Origin: Pseudarthrobacter defluvii | Lineage (GTDB): Bacteria; Actinomycetota; Actinomycetes; Actinomycetales; Micrococcaceae | Direction of reading: 5' to 3' | DNA: 64,000 nucleotides | Assembly (NCBI RefSeq): GCF_030323865.1 | Contig: NZ_CP066362.1 | Location: forward strand, 496,001 to 560,000 | In this document: positions 18,113 through 26,390 of the stretch, piece by piece | Position numbering within the stretch: position 1 is the stretch's first letter | Layout: every line of letters starts with the position of its first letter | Notes under the pieces: generated by a model | Databases searched by the model: none | What the model was told of the DNA's origin: nothing | What the model saw: the letters and a program-made list of their open reading frames with translations, nothing else | Translations under genes and position numbers: made by a program

Positions 18113-19305
18113 CAGACAGCCACCGCTTCGGCGGTAACCGGGGTGCTGGACAGGTCGAGCTCGGTGCCGTTCTTCCGGGCCAGGTCCGCCTCAAGCTCGC
18201 GGACGATCGGCAGGATGTCCCGGCCGAAGGCGGCCACCTCCTCCTGGAAGTGCAGGTAGCAGGTGAGGAACAGGTTCACGCCGATCTTCTTGTATTCGAC
18301 GATCCGTTCTGCGATCTGCTCCGGCGTTCCGATCAGCTGGGTCTTGAAGCCGTCGTTGTACTGGATCAGGTCCTCGAACGTGGAGTCGGCCCACATACCC
18401 TTGCCGTCCTTGGTGGAGGCCCCGGCTTCCTGGACCGCGTCCCGGAAGCCCTGCACGGCCGGCTTGTGGGCTTTCTGCACGATTTCCCGGAGCGTGTCCC
18501 GGGCCTCCTTCTCCGAGTCGCGGGCGATGACGAAACCGTTCAGCCCGAAGCGCGGAGCGGCCAGCTGGCCCGGGGTGCCGCGGCGGGCTTCACCGGCCGA
18601 AGCGACGACGCCGGCAATGTTCTCCTTGAAGCCCTCCAGGTCCTTGCCGTTGGAGAAGTACCAGTCGGCCACCCGGCCTGCAGTGGCCTGGGCCGCCGTC
18701 GAGTTTCCGCCAAAGAAGATCTCCGGGTGCGCCCGGCCCGGGACGTCCACGGGAGCGGGGTTCAGGGTGAAGTCGGTGATGTTGTAGTACTTGCCGGACT
18801 GGCTGTACTCCTGCTCGGTCCACAGGCCGCGCAGCACGTTGATGAATTCCTCAGTGCGGACGTAGCGCTCGTCGTGCTCCAGCCACTCAAGGCCGAAGTT
18901 GGTGAACTCGCTCTTGAGCCAGCCGGAGACGATGTTGACGGCGGAACGGCCGTTGGAGATGTGGTCCGCCGTGATGATGTACTTCGCCAGCACACCCGGG
19001 TGCCACATGCCGGGGTGGACGGCGGCGATTACCTTGAGCCGTTCGGTGGCGGCCAGCAGGGCAAGGCTGAACGAGGTTGCCTCGTGCTGCTTGTCCGCCC
19101 CGTAGGAGGCGGCGTACCGGGTCTGGGTCAGCGCGTACTCGAAGCCGGACTCCTCCGCGATGCGGGCCAGCTTCTTGTTGTAGTCGAAGTCCCAGCCGGT
19201 GCGCTGTTCGATGGTGGACACCACCAGGCCGCCGGAGACGTTGGGCACCCAGTAGGCGAACTTGAGCGGTTCGGAGAGACGTGCGACGTTGCTGGTGTCT
19301 GTCAT
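18112..19305 (-). CDS. sfnG: FMNH2-dependent dimethylsulfone monooxygenase (LLM family)
   Basis: A 397-aa bacterial-luciferase-like monooxygenase. The N-terminus (LKFAYWVPNVSGGLVVSTIE), the core (LSLALLAATERLKVIAAVHP type) and INVVSGW-like AVNIVSGWLKSEFTNFG closely follow the SfnG pattern, whose members oxidise dimethylsulfone to methanesulfinate and formaldehyde. It also resembles SsuD, so alkanesulfonates are an alternative substrate. It needs a separate FMN reductase; none lies in the operon. It overlaps both neighbours by 1-4 bp. Confidence 0.87.
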   Translation of the reverse strand: MTDTSNVARLSEPLKFAYWVPNVSGGLVVSTIEQRTGWDFDYNKKLARIAEESGFEYALTQTRYAASYGADKQHEATSFSLALLAATERLKVIAAVHPGMWHPGVLAKYIITADHISNGRSAVNIVSGWLKSEFTNFGLEWLEHDERYVRTEEFINVLRGLWTEQEYSQSGKYYNITDFTLNPAPVDVPGRAHPEIFFGGNSTAAQATAGRVADWYFSNGKDLEGFKENIAGVVASAGEARRGTPGQLAAPRFGLNGFVIARDSEKEARDTLREIVQKAHKPAVQGFRDAVQEAGASTKDGKGMWADSTFEDLIQYNDGFKTQLIGTPEQIAERIVEYKKIGVNLFLTCYLHFQEEVAAFGRDILPIVRELEADLARKNGTELDLSSTPVTAEAVAV

Positions 19306-21269
19306 GATTCTTCCTTTGGTAGGGCCCGCTGGCGCAGGACGTCCTGGATGCCGGCGATGGCCGGCTCGTTCTGGAGTGAGGTGGTGTCGCCCAGGGTCGT
19401 TCCTTCGAACAGCTGGGTGAGCAGCCGGCGCATGATTTTGCCGCTGCGGGTCTTGGGAACGTCAGGGACCACGACGACGTCGCGCGGCTTGGCGATGGGG
19501 CCAATCTCCCTGGCGACGTGGTTGCGGAGCTCCTGGGCACAGTCAGCCGGGGAACCGGCCTTCAGCACCACGAACGCGACGACGGCGTGCCCCGTCTTGG
19601 GGTCCGCCACCGGGCAGACGCCGGCTTCCACCACGTCCGAGTGCGATACCAAGGCGGACTCGATCTCGATCGTGGAGAGCAGGTGGCCGGAAACATTCAG
19701 GGTGTCATCCACCCGGCCCAGGATCCAGATGTCGCCGTCGGCATCGTATTTGGCGCCGTCGCCGGCCAGGAACCAGCCCTGGTCCGCATACTTGCTCCAG
19801 TAGGAATCAAAGTAGCGCCGGGGGTTGCCCCAGACGGTGCGCGCGATGGCGGGTCCGGGGGAGTCCACCACGATGTTTCCCTGGACGCCCGGCGCAACGG
19901 TACTGCCGCCGTCGTCCACGATCCTGGTGCTGACGCCCGGCAGCGGGCGTGCCGCGCAGCCGGGTTTGAAGCTGGTGTCCGTGGGCGCGGGGGAGAGGAT
20001 CGTGGCGCCGGTTTCGGACTGCCACCACGTGTCCACCACCGGTGCGGTGCCGGCGCCCACGTTCTCGCGCAGCCAGCGCCAGGCCTCCGGATTGACCGCT
20101 TCCCCAACGGTGCCCAGCAGGCGGATGGAGGACAGGTCGTAGGTGTCCGGAACGCCGTCCGGGAACCAGCCCATGAGGGAACGCACCAGCGTGGGTGCTG
20201 TGTAGTACTGCGTCACGCCGTAGCGTTCGATGATCTCGAAGTGCCGGCCCGGATGCGGGGTGTTCGGGGTGCCCTCGAAGGTCACCTGGGTGACGCCGTT
20301 GGAGAGCGGGCCGTAGATCTCGTAGGTGTGCGCCGTGACCCAGGCAAGGTCCGCGGTGCACCAGTGCACGTCCCGGTCCCGCAGGGCAGGGTCCGGGTTG
20401 CTGAACAAGTGCTCGAAACTCCAGGACGCCTGCGTGAGGTAGCCGCCGGAGGTGTGGACCAGGCCCTTGGGCTTGCCGGTGGTGCCGGAGGTGTACATGA
20501 TGAACAGCGGCGTCTCGGCGTCGAACGCCTCCGGAACGTGGACGTCCGCGGCGGTTTCGACGACGTCGTGCCACCAGAGGTCGCGGCCCTCCGTCATGGG
20601 GACGGTTGCCAGGTCGGTGGCCGGGGTGGTGCGGTTGACCACCAGGACGTGCTCGATGGCATTGTCCCCGGCGACGGCTGCATCCGCGTTGTCCTTCACG
20701 GGAACGGCCACGCCGCGGCGGAACTGGCCGTCGGTGGTGACCAGGAGCTTGGCGCCGGTGTCCTCCACCCGGAACTTCAGTGCCTCCGCCGAGAAGCCGC
20801 CGAACACCAGCGAGTGGATGGCGCCGATGCGGGCCACAGCGAGGGTGATGATGATGGTTTCGGGGATGACCGGGAGGTAGATGACCACCCGGTCGCCCTT
20901 GGTGATGCCCAGGGCCAGGAGGGCGTTGGCTGCCTTGGACACCTCGCGCTGGAGTTCGGCGTAGGTGATGGAGCGGCGGTCGCCCGGCTCGCCTTCGAAA
21001 TGGAGGGCCACTTTGTTGCCGCGCCCCGCGGCTACGTGCCGGTCCACGCAGTTGGCGGCCACGTTGAGCTTGCCGCCTTCGAACCAGGTGATTTCCGGGC
21101 CGCGGCCCGCCCCGGCGTCTGCCGGAATCCAGCGGTGCGGGGTATGCCAGGGGGTGTCCCAGTCAAGTCGCAGCGCCTGCTGCTCCCAAAAGGCAACGTT
21201 GTCCGGGTGCACGCCTGCGTTCTGGTCCAACGTTTCGGTGGCGCTCAAGCCCATCGTTTCACCGCCCAT
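19302..21269 (-). CDS. acs: AMP-forming acyl-CoA synthetase (acetyl-CoA synthetase family)
   Basis: A 655-aa adenylate-forming ligase with the P-loop YTSGTTGKPKGLVH, the A5 segment DTWWQSETGATI, the hinge GRVDDTLNVSGHLLS and the catalytic lysine in PKTRSGKIMRR. Overall it matches acetate-CoA ligase. Its place between a sulfonate-type permease and SfnG is unusual and raises the question of a sulfur-containing or C1/C2 acid substrate; that is inference. ATG 21269 overlaps the permease; an in-frame ATG at 21254 is equally possible. Confidence 0.9.
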   Translation of the reverse strand: MGGETMGLSATETLDQNAGVHPDNVAFWEQQALRLDWDTPWHTPHRWIPADAGAGRGPEITWFEGGKLNVAANCVDRHVAAGRGNKVALHFEGEPGDRRSITYAELQREVSKAANALLALGITKGDRVVIYLPVIPETIIITLAVARIGAIHSLVFGGFSAEALKFRVEDTGAKLLVTTDGQFRRGVAVPVKDNADAAVAGDNAIEHVLVVNRTTPATDLATVPMTEGRDLWWHDVVETAADVHVPEAFDAETPLFIMYTSGTTGKPKGLVHTSGGYLTQASWSFEHLFSNPDPALRDRDVHWCTADLAWVTAHTYEIYGPLSNGVTQVTFEGTPNTPHPGRHFEIIERYGVTQYYTAPTLVRSLMGWFPDGVPDTYDLSSIRLLGTVGEAVNPEAWRWLRENVGAGTAPVVDTWWQSETGATILSPAPTDTSFKPGCAARPLPGVSTRIVDDGGSTVAPGVQGNIVVDSPGPAIARTVWGNPRRYFDSYWSKYADQGWFLAGDGAKYDADGDIWILGRVDDTLNVSGHLLSTIEIESALVSHSDVVEAGVCPVADPKTGHAVVAFVVLKAGSPADCAQELRNHVAREIGPIAKPRDVVVVPDVPKTRSGKIMRRLLTQLFEGTTLGDTTSLQNEPAIAGIQDVLRQRALPKEES

Positions 21270-22147
21270 TTTTCGGCCAGGCCCAGCAGGGCGTCGGTAA
21301 TCTTTCCAATCACGGCCAGCATCACGATAGCCAGGAGCAGCCGGTCCGTGCGGCCGTTGTTTTGCGAGTCAATCAGCAGGAAGCCCAGTCCCATGGAGGA
21401 GGCGATCAGCTCAGCCGCCACCAGGAACAGCCAGGCCTGGGCAAGGGCCAGGCGCAGGCCGGAGAACACGGCGGGGACGACGGCGGGCAACTGCACGGTG
21501 GTCAGCAGCCGGATCCCCTTGAGCCCGAAGGCGCGGGCGGCTTCCACCAGGTTGCGGTCCACGTGGCGCAGCGCCAGGGAGACGGTGGTGAACACCGGGA
21601 AGAAGGCGCCAATGATGATGAGCGTGACCTTCGAGTCCTCGCCGATCTTCATCCACAGGATCAGCAGCGGCACCCAGGCCAGCGACGGCACTGCCCGGAG
21701 TGCGCCGATGGTGGGTGCCAGCAGGGCATCGGCGAGCTTGGACAGTCCCACGGTTGCGCCGAGGACCAGGCCCAGGGCCGCGCCCACCAGGAATCCGATA
21801 AGGACCCGCTGGGTGGAGATGGCGATGTGGGTCCCCAGTTCGCCACGGTCCACGAGCTCGCCGGCAGCGGACAGCACCATGGCCGGCGGGGGCAGCTGGA
21901 CCACGGTGAACATCCCGCTGGTGGAGGCGAGCTGCCACGCTGCCAGCAGGGCTGCCGGAATGATCAGGCCAAGGGGCAGACGCGCCCAGTTCCAGGAACG
22001 GACTCCGGCGGGAGACCATCCCGGTGCCGGAGCGGGTGCCGTGCCGGCACCCGCATGGGCGGCGTCTGCCGCGGTTGCGGTGGCGGCTGCAGCACGCCCA
22101 TCCGCAACACTTGCGCCGGTGGTGTAGGGCTCTCCTTGATGGCTCAT
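21245..22147 (-). CDS. ssuC: ABC transporter permease, SsuC-like
   Basis: A 300-aa inner-membrane protein with about six membrane helices and the EAA-type cytoplasmic loop (LVEAARAFGLKGIRLLTTVQ, then PAVVPAVFSGLRLALAQAWL), typical of nitrate/sulfonate/taurine permeases. The first 45 residues are a low-complexity Ala/Pro tail. The start shares bases with the SsuA stop (TGATG). The transported compound is presumably an organosulfur molecule. Confidence 0.88.
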   Translation of the reverse strand: MSHQGEPYTTGASVADGRAAAATATAADAAHAGAGTAPAPAPGWSPAGVRSWNWARLPLGLIIPAALLAAWQLASTSGMFTVVQLPPPAMVLSAAGELVDRGELGTHIAISTQRVLIGFLVGAALGLVLGATVGLSKLADALLAPTIGALRAVPSLAWVPLLILWMKIGEDSKVTLIIIGAFFPVFTTVSLALRHVDRNLVEAARAFGLKGIRLLTTVQLPAVVPAVFSGLRLALAQAWLFLVAAELIASSMGLGFLLIDSQNNGRTDRLLLAIVMLAVIGKITDALLGLAEKWAVKRWA

Positions 22148-23199
22148 CAGGAGGCCTTGATGGCTGACGGATCAGCCTTCTTCACCAGCGAGTCGTCGAG
22201 AAGGGAGGCTACGGCGTCGTCAATCTGCTTCTGCGTCTTGACGTCGCCGGTTTCCACGAAAGTGGGGCCGATCTTCTCCAATACTTTGCGCTGCGCGTCA
22301 CCCGGTGCGGGGTTGACGTCCAGGTTGCTGCGCTCCAGGACTACCGTCTTGGCCACGGAGAGGTCCAGGCCGGCGACGTCAGCCAGGATCTGGGCGGTCT
22401 GGTCCGGGTTCTGCGCTGCCCAGGCACGGGCCTTTTCATAGGCGTTCACCACAGCCTGGGCCAGTTCAGGCTTGTTTTTCAGGAAGGATTCGGTGGCGTT
22501 GAGGAAGCCGTAGGTGTTGAAGTCCAGGTTGCGGTAGAAGAGCTTGGCGCCCTTCTGCTCCGCCCCTGCCATGATCGGGTCCAGCCCGGACCAGGCCTGG
22601 ACCGAGCCGTTTTCCAGGGCGGTCCGGCCGTCGGCGTGCTGCAGGTTCTGCACGGTCACGTCGCTTGGCTTCAGTCCGGCCTGCTCCAGTGCCTGCAGGA
22701 GGAAGAAGTAGGGGTCGGTGCCCTTGGTGGCGGCAACGGACTTGCCCTTGAGGTCGGCCACAGACTTGATGTCTGAGCCGGCCGGTGCCACCAGGGCTGC
22801 CCACTCCGGCTGCGAGAAGATGTCGATGGTCTTGATTTTCGAACCGTTGGCACGGGCCAGGAGTGCCGCGGATCCTGCCGTGGATCCGACGTCGATGGCC
22901 CCGGAGCGCAGCGCCTCATTGGCTTTGTTCGAGCCGGCGGACTGGACCCAGTTCACGGTGACGCCCTGCTCCTTGAGGCTCGCCTCGAGCCACCCCTGCT
23001 TTTTGATCACCAGGCTCAGCGGGTTGTACGTGGCGAAGTCGATGTTCAGGGTTCCACCGCCTTTGCTGTTGCCGGCCGCCGCCGCACTGCCGGAGGAACC
23101 TTCCCCTGCAACGCATCCGGTGAGTGCCAGGACCGTGGAAACGGCGAGGGCTGCGGCGCCCAGGACTGAACGGCGGGAGATGGGCGATGCGTGCGGCAT
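22147..23199 (-). CDS. ssuA: Sulfonate-type ABC transporter substrate-binding lipoprotein, SsuA-like
   Basis: A 350-aa binding protein. The N-terminus has both a twin-arginine (SRRSVLG, residues 8-14) and a lipobox LTGC (26-29), so it is probably a Tat-exported lipoprotein. The mature part has the NMT1/SsuA signature (LNIDFATYNPLSLVIKKQGW, VQSAGSNKANEALRSGAIDV). ATG 23199 is preferred because GAAGGAAA lies just upstream; a longer in-frame start at 23277 would spoil the signal peptide. Confidence 0.9.
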   Translation of the reverse strand: MPHASPISRRSVLGAAALAVSTVLALTGCVAGEGSSGSAAAAGNSKGGGTLNIDFATYNPLSLVIKKQGWLEASLKEQGVTVNWVQSAGSNKANEALRSGAIDVGSTAGSAALLARANGSKIKTIDIFSQPEWAALVAPAGSDIKSVADLKGKSVAATKGTDPYFFLLQALEQAGLKPSDVTVQNLQHADGRTALENGSVQAWSGLDPIMAGAEQKGAKLFYRNLDFNTYGFLNATESFLKNKPELAQAVVNAYEKARAWAAQNPDQTAQILADVAGLDLSVAKTVVLERSNLDVNPAPGDAQRKVLEKIGPTFVETGDVKTQKQIDDAVASLLDDSLVKKADPSAIKAS

Positions 23200-23344
23200 T
23201 GGTTTCCTTCGAAAACGGGATGGAACGGTGCGGAAATAGACGGTGCGGAACAGGGGAGGCCAGGCTGCGCCTGCCAAAGGGATAGGGTCCGACGGCGGCG
23301 CGGGCCACCGGGGCGGGTGAAGGTTTTGTCGGGGTCAGGGGCGC

Positions 23345-24160
23345 CTAGTGCCCGTCGACGCCCAGCGTTTCCAGGAGCGAGCTGCGCATGAGCGCGAGTT
23401 CGGCTGAGGCGCGATCGCGCGGCCGGCTGCCGGGTACCTGGACTGTCCTGACGATGGTTGCACCCTGCCCGGTGGCGTCGGGGCCGAGGACGATGATGCG
23501 GTCGGCGAGCTGTAGGGCCTCGTCTACGTCGTGGGTGACCAGCAGGACGGTGGTGGGCTCTGCCCGGTGGATGTCCAGGAGCAGGTCCTGCATCTTGATG
23601 CGGGTGAGGGCGTCCAGCGCGCCGAACGGCTCATCGAGCAGCAGGACGCCGGGGTTCCGGGCAAGGGCACGGGCCAGCGATGCGCGCTGCGCCATGCCGC
23701 CGGACACCTCGCGCGGGCGGTGCTTGGCGAATTTCTCGAGCCCCACCAGTTCCAGCAGGCGGGCGACCTTTGCTTTGCCCTCTTTCGCGCTGCATCCGGT
23801 GGGCAGGCCGATGGCTACGTTCGCCTGCAGGGTGTGCCAGGGCAGTAGCCGGGGTTCCTGGAAGGCGAAGGCGCAGCGGGGATCGATGCCGTGCACCGGG
23901 GTGTCCTCGATAACCACGGAACCGGCGCTAGGGAAGTCCAGGCCCGCCGTGGCGCGCAGGAGTGTGGACTTTCCGCAGCCGGAAGGTCCCAGGATGGCCA
24001 GCACCTCTCCCGCTGCCACATCGAACGTCACATCGCGGAGGACGGTATGGGCTGCGGTGCCGGCTCCGAACGTGCGGCGCAGGTTCCTAAAGGATACGGG
24101 GAGGGCAGGCGCGTGGCCGGGGTTCGCCCCGGCAGAAAGGGGCGACAAAACTGCAGTCAT
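23345..24160 (-). CDS. ssuB: ABC transporter ATP-binding protein, SsuB-like
   Basis: A 271-aa ATPase, first gene of the sulfur operon. Walker A is GPSGCGKST (58-66), the signature VSGGMAQRASLARALARNP, Walker B VLLLDEPFGALD and the H-loop LLVTHDVDEAL. The ATG at 24160 is supported by GGAG seven bases upstream; that GGAG overlaps the P1 helix of the SAM-I riboswitch, so SAM binding should hide it. A 145-bp gap separates it from ssuA. Confidence 0.92.
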   Translation of the reverse strand: MTAVLSPLSAGANPGHAPALPVSFRNLRRTFGAGTAAHTVLRDVTFDVAAGEVLAILGPSGCGKSTLLRATAGLDFPSAGSVVIEDTPVHGIDPRCAFAFQEPRLLPWHTLQANVAIGLPTGCSAKEGKAKVARLLELVGLEKFAKHRPREVSGGMAQRASLARALARNPGVLLLDEPFGALDALTRIKMQDLLLDIHRAEPTTVLLVTHDVDEALQLADRIIVLGPDATGQGATIVRTVQVPGSRPRDRASAELALMRSSLLETLGVDGH

Positions 24161-24169
24161 AGGATCACT

Positions 24170-24334
24170 CCATCGGTCCTGGCAGTAGCACCCTACGGAG
24201 GCAGCCTTCGCCGGAGTGGTCGGTTCCGGTACCCACGGCTGCAATCCTTGCTATCGCCGGGGCCGTTGGGGAGCGTCCGGCGACCAGGGTTGCTGCGGCG
24301 TCATCGATCCAGGTCTCTCGGCCGCTCGGGATGG
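24170..24334 (-). promoter_or_regulatory. SAM-I riboswitch with enlarged P3 arm, controlling the sulfur operon
   Basis: On the minus strand: P1 left CCATCCCG, then GCGGCCGAGAGACCTGG and ATCGATGACGCCGCAGCAACC (P2 and kink-turn), a roughly 90-nt branched insert, then GGTGCTACTGCCAGGACC and P1 right CCGATGG. The last GG of P1 is part of the GGAG ribosome-binding site of ssuB. The insert contains a CGCCGG/CCGGCG hairpin and a GCAGCC/GGCTGC hairpin. Core bases match the copy at 10914-11012. No terminator lies before the start, so control is probably translational. Confidence 0.88.
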
Positions 24335-24363
24335 TCAAGCACCACTACACAGCAATGAATCGC

Positions 24364-24448
24364 CGAGAGCAAACTCTCGCGTTTCCGCGCGTAATATTCG
24401 TTCATAGCGGCATGAGCGAAGAGCGATCATTCTTTTATTCGATCGCTC
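24364..24448. promoter_or_regulatory. Two operator-like palindromes in the divergent sulfur-operon promoter region
   Basis: CGAGAG CAAA CTCTCG (24364-24379) and GAGCGATC N12 GATCGCTC (24421-24448) are perfect inverted repeats in an unusually AT-rich 100 bp between the riboswitch and the divergent CoA-binding gene. The second has the size of a dimeric regulator site. No regulator gene is adjacent. Confidence 0.45.
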
Positions 24449-24468
24449 CTGCTGCTCAAGGCAAAGCG

Positions 24469-24474
24469 TAGGCT
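24469..24474 (+). promoter_or_regulatory. -10 hexamer for the leaderless CoA-binding gene
   Basis: TAGGCT, 6 nt before the ATG at 24481, with no ribosome-binding site. Confidence 0.5.
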
Positions 24475-24480
24475 AATCCC

Positions 24481-24906
24481 ATGGGCCACACGAACGATCC
24501 TGCAGTCATCGAACGCCTCATGCGAACCAAGGGGCGTTGGGCCATCGTGGGTTTGACCACCAACGAATGGCGTGCCGCCTATGATGTCTCGCTGTTCATC
24601 CGCGACCGGCTGGGCATGGAGATCATCCCCGTCAACTTGCCCGGCGACGCTGTCCACGGCGAAACCGGGTACCGCACCCTCGGTGACATTCCGGCGGAAA
24701 AGCGGCCCATCGACGTCGTGGATTGCTTTGTGAACTCGCAGAAGGTGGGCAGCGTGGTGGACCAGGCCATCGCAGTGGGGGCCAAAGCTGTTTGGCTGCA
24801 GCTGGGGGTTATCGACGAGGCAGCGGCGGAGCGCGCCAAGGCTGCAGGACTGGACGTGGTGATGAACGCCTGCCCGGCCCAGCTCGCGTGGAAGTACAAC
24901 CTTTAG
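24481..24906 (+). CDS. CoA-binding domain protein (YccU type), paralogue of the 16275 gene
   Basis: A 141-aa single CoA-binding Rossmann domain (WAIVGLTTNEWRAAYDVSLF, IIPVNLPGDAVHGETGYRTL, DVVDCFVNSQKVG, KAVWLQLGVIDE, VVMNACPAQLAWKYN). It lies divergent from the sulfur operon whose last gene encodes the same fold, so both ends of the block carry one. Probably leaderless. Its TAG stop overlaps the TAA of the convergent oxygenase gene. Confidence 0.85.
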   Translation: MGHTNDPAVIERLMRTKGRWAIVGLTTNEWRAAYDVSLFIRDRLGMEIIPVNLPGDAVHGETGYRTLGDIPAEKRPIDVVDCFVNSQKVGSVVDQAIAVGAKAVWLQLGVIDEAAAERAKAAGLDVVMNACPAQLAWKYNL

Positions 24907-25931
24907 CGCTTCAGTAACTCTGGATAGTGCCGTTCGGTGACGTCCGGGTGCGCACGCATCCGGCCTTTGAGCATGTTCATGCCGAAGGAAGCCAGGAGCG
25001 GGTTGGCGGGGTCATCGGTGATTCCCCGGGCAGCCGCCTTCAGGTCAGGAGCCAGCGGCACCGGTTCAATGACCGCGTCCAGCCGTGGCGACCAAAAGAA
25101 CGGCACCGAGTAGCGGTCCACGCCGGGCGGAGGCGCCTGCACACGGTGGATGGTCGCCGCGAGGTACCCCTCGGTGGCAACTTCCAGCATCTCGCCGAGG
25201 TTTACCACCAACGCTCCGGGCAGCGGTTCCACCGGCAGCCACTCGGTGGTCCCGGGCGGCAGTACTTCAAGGCCGCCCACCTCATCCTGCAGCAGGAGCG
25301 TCACGAAGCCGTAATCGGCGTGGGATCCAACGCCCTGGTCGCCGGCTTCTTCCACCACACCGCCTACGTAGTGCACCAGCTTGCCCATCCACGCAGGCGA
25401 ATCCCGAAAAGGCTCGTCGAAATAGTCCTCGGGCAGATGCAGGGAGACAGCGATGGCCCGCAGCAGTTCCATCCCCACCCCGGACATCAGGTCCGCCCAC
25501 TCCATCGCGGCAGTCTTCAGCTCCGGGAAGGTTTCATCCGGCCAGAGGTTGGGGCCCTGCAGCAGCCAGTAGGGCTGGTCGGCCGGATAATCCCTGACAG
25601 GCTCGCGCTCCGGTGAGTAGTCAATCTGCTCGCGGGCGTCCGCCCTGCCCTGGGTCACCTCCGTGCCCATCCGGGTGTAGCCGCGGAAATGCGGGGAAAG
25701 GCGGTTGTCCAGCTTCATCCGCTCCTCAAGCGGCAGGTCGAAGAAGCGCCGGACAGTGCCCAGGAGCTCTTCGGCCTGGCCCGGCCGGCCGCCATATCCC
25801 GTGACTTGGAAGAAGCCAACATCGTGGGTGGCGTGCCGCAGCTGCTCAATAAACTCAGGGCGAAAAGACCCGTAAGGCAGCCGTGCGGAACCTAAATCCA
25901 GAACAGGTATTGCTCCCTGGTCGCGTGACAT
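24903..25931 (-). CDS. 2-oxoglutarate/Fe(II)-dependent dioxygenase (isopenicillin N synthase-like)
   Basis: A 342-aa oxygenase. Iron ligands fit HxD in GSHADYGFVTLLLQD and the later His in AATIHRVQAPPP; RYSVPFF provides the Arg-x-Ser that binds 2-oxoglutarate. The DIOX_N segment (IPVLDLGSARLP, THDVGFFQVTGYG) is at the N-terminus. The substrate is unknown; the family includes plant-type oxidases and antibiotic-biosynthesis enzymes. Starts at ATG 25931. Confidence 0.88.
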   Translation of the reverse strand: MSRDQGAIPVLDLGSARLPYGSFRPEFIEQLRHATHDVGFFQVTGYGGRPGQAEELLGTVRRFFDLPLEERMKLDNRLSPHFRGYTRMGTEVTQGRADAREQIDYSPEREPVRDYPADQPYWLLQGPNLWPDETFPELKTAAMEWADLMSGVGMELLRAIAVSLHLPEDYFDEPFRDSPAWMGKLVHYVGGVVEEAGDQGVGSHADYGFVTLLLQDEVGGLEVLPPGTTEWLPVEPLPGALVVNLGEMLEVATEGYLAATIHRVQAPPPGVDRYSVPFFWSPRLDAVIEPVPLAPDLKAAARGITDDPANPLLASFGMNMLKGRMRAHPDVTERHYPELLKR

Positions 25932-25976
25932 CCCTGCACACTAGCACCGTGCAGGCCCGCTTTATAGGCTTCCTAT

Positions 25977-26390
25977 ATGGACCCAAGTGCGCTGCGGGAG
26001 ATCTGCCTGTCTTTCCCGGGAACCTATGAGGATTTCCCCTTCGGGCCCGAAACCTCGGTGTTCAAGGTCCGCGCCCACATTGCCGGCGGGACCCGCCACG
26101 AGGCCAAGCTGTTTGCCCTGTCCTCCATGGACCAGGCCGACTTCTACGTGAACCTGAAGTGCGAACCGGCCCTGGCCGTGCAGCTGCGCGCAGTGCACCC
26201 GGCCATCACCGGCGCATGGCACATGAACAAAACCCACTGGAATGGCATCCGACTTGACGGCTCGCTGCCGGACGGGATGGTCCGGGACATGGTGGAGGAC
26301 TCCTATGACCTTGTGGTGGCAGGCTTGAGCCGGAAGCAACAGGAGCAACTGGGGTGGGCAGGCCTCGAGAGGACAGGCGGCAATGACTGA
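25977..26390 (+). CDS. MmcQ/YjbR family protein
   Basis: A 137-aa small protein (LREICLSFPGTYEDFPFGPE, then VFKVRAHI, YVNLKCEPALAVQLR and MNKTHWNGIRLDGSLPDGMV), a fold resembling a double-stranded DNA-binding domain but with no proven role. TAGGCT at 25965-25970 lies 6 nt before the ATG (leaderless pattern). It overlaps the next gene by 8 bp. Confidence 0.85.
   Translation: MDPSALREICLSFPGTYEDFPFGPETSVFKVRAHIAGGTRHEAKLFALSSMDQADFYVNLKCEPALAVQLRAVHPAITGAWHMNKTHWNGIRLDGSLPDGMVRDMVEDSYDLVVAGLSRKQQEQLGWAGLERTGGND

Noticed and set aside
18250..22441. Long plus-strand frames opposite sfnG, acs and the permease
   Set aside because: Antisense shadows of well-supported operon genes.
24170..24334. 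SAM-IV class for the riboswitch
   Set aside because: SAM-IV is common in actinobacteria, but the order of P2, GAGAG, CTGG, CGATGA and GCAACC, with GGTGCTAC before P1, fits SAM-I better.
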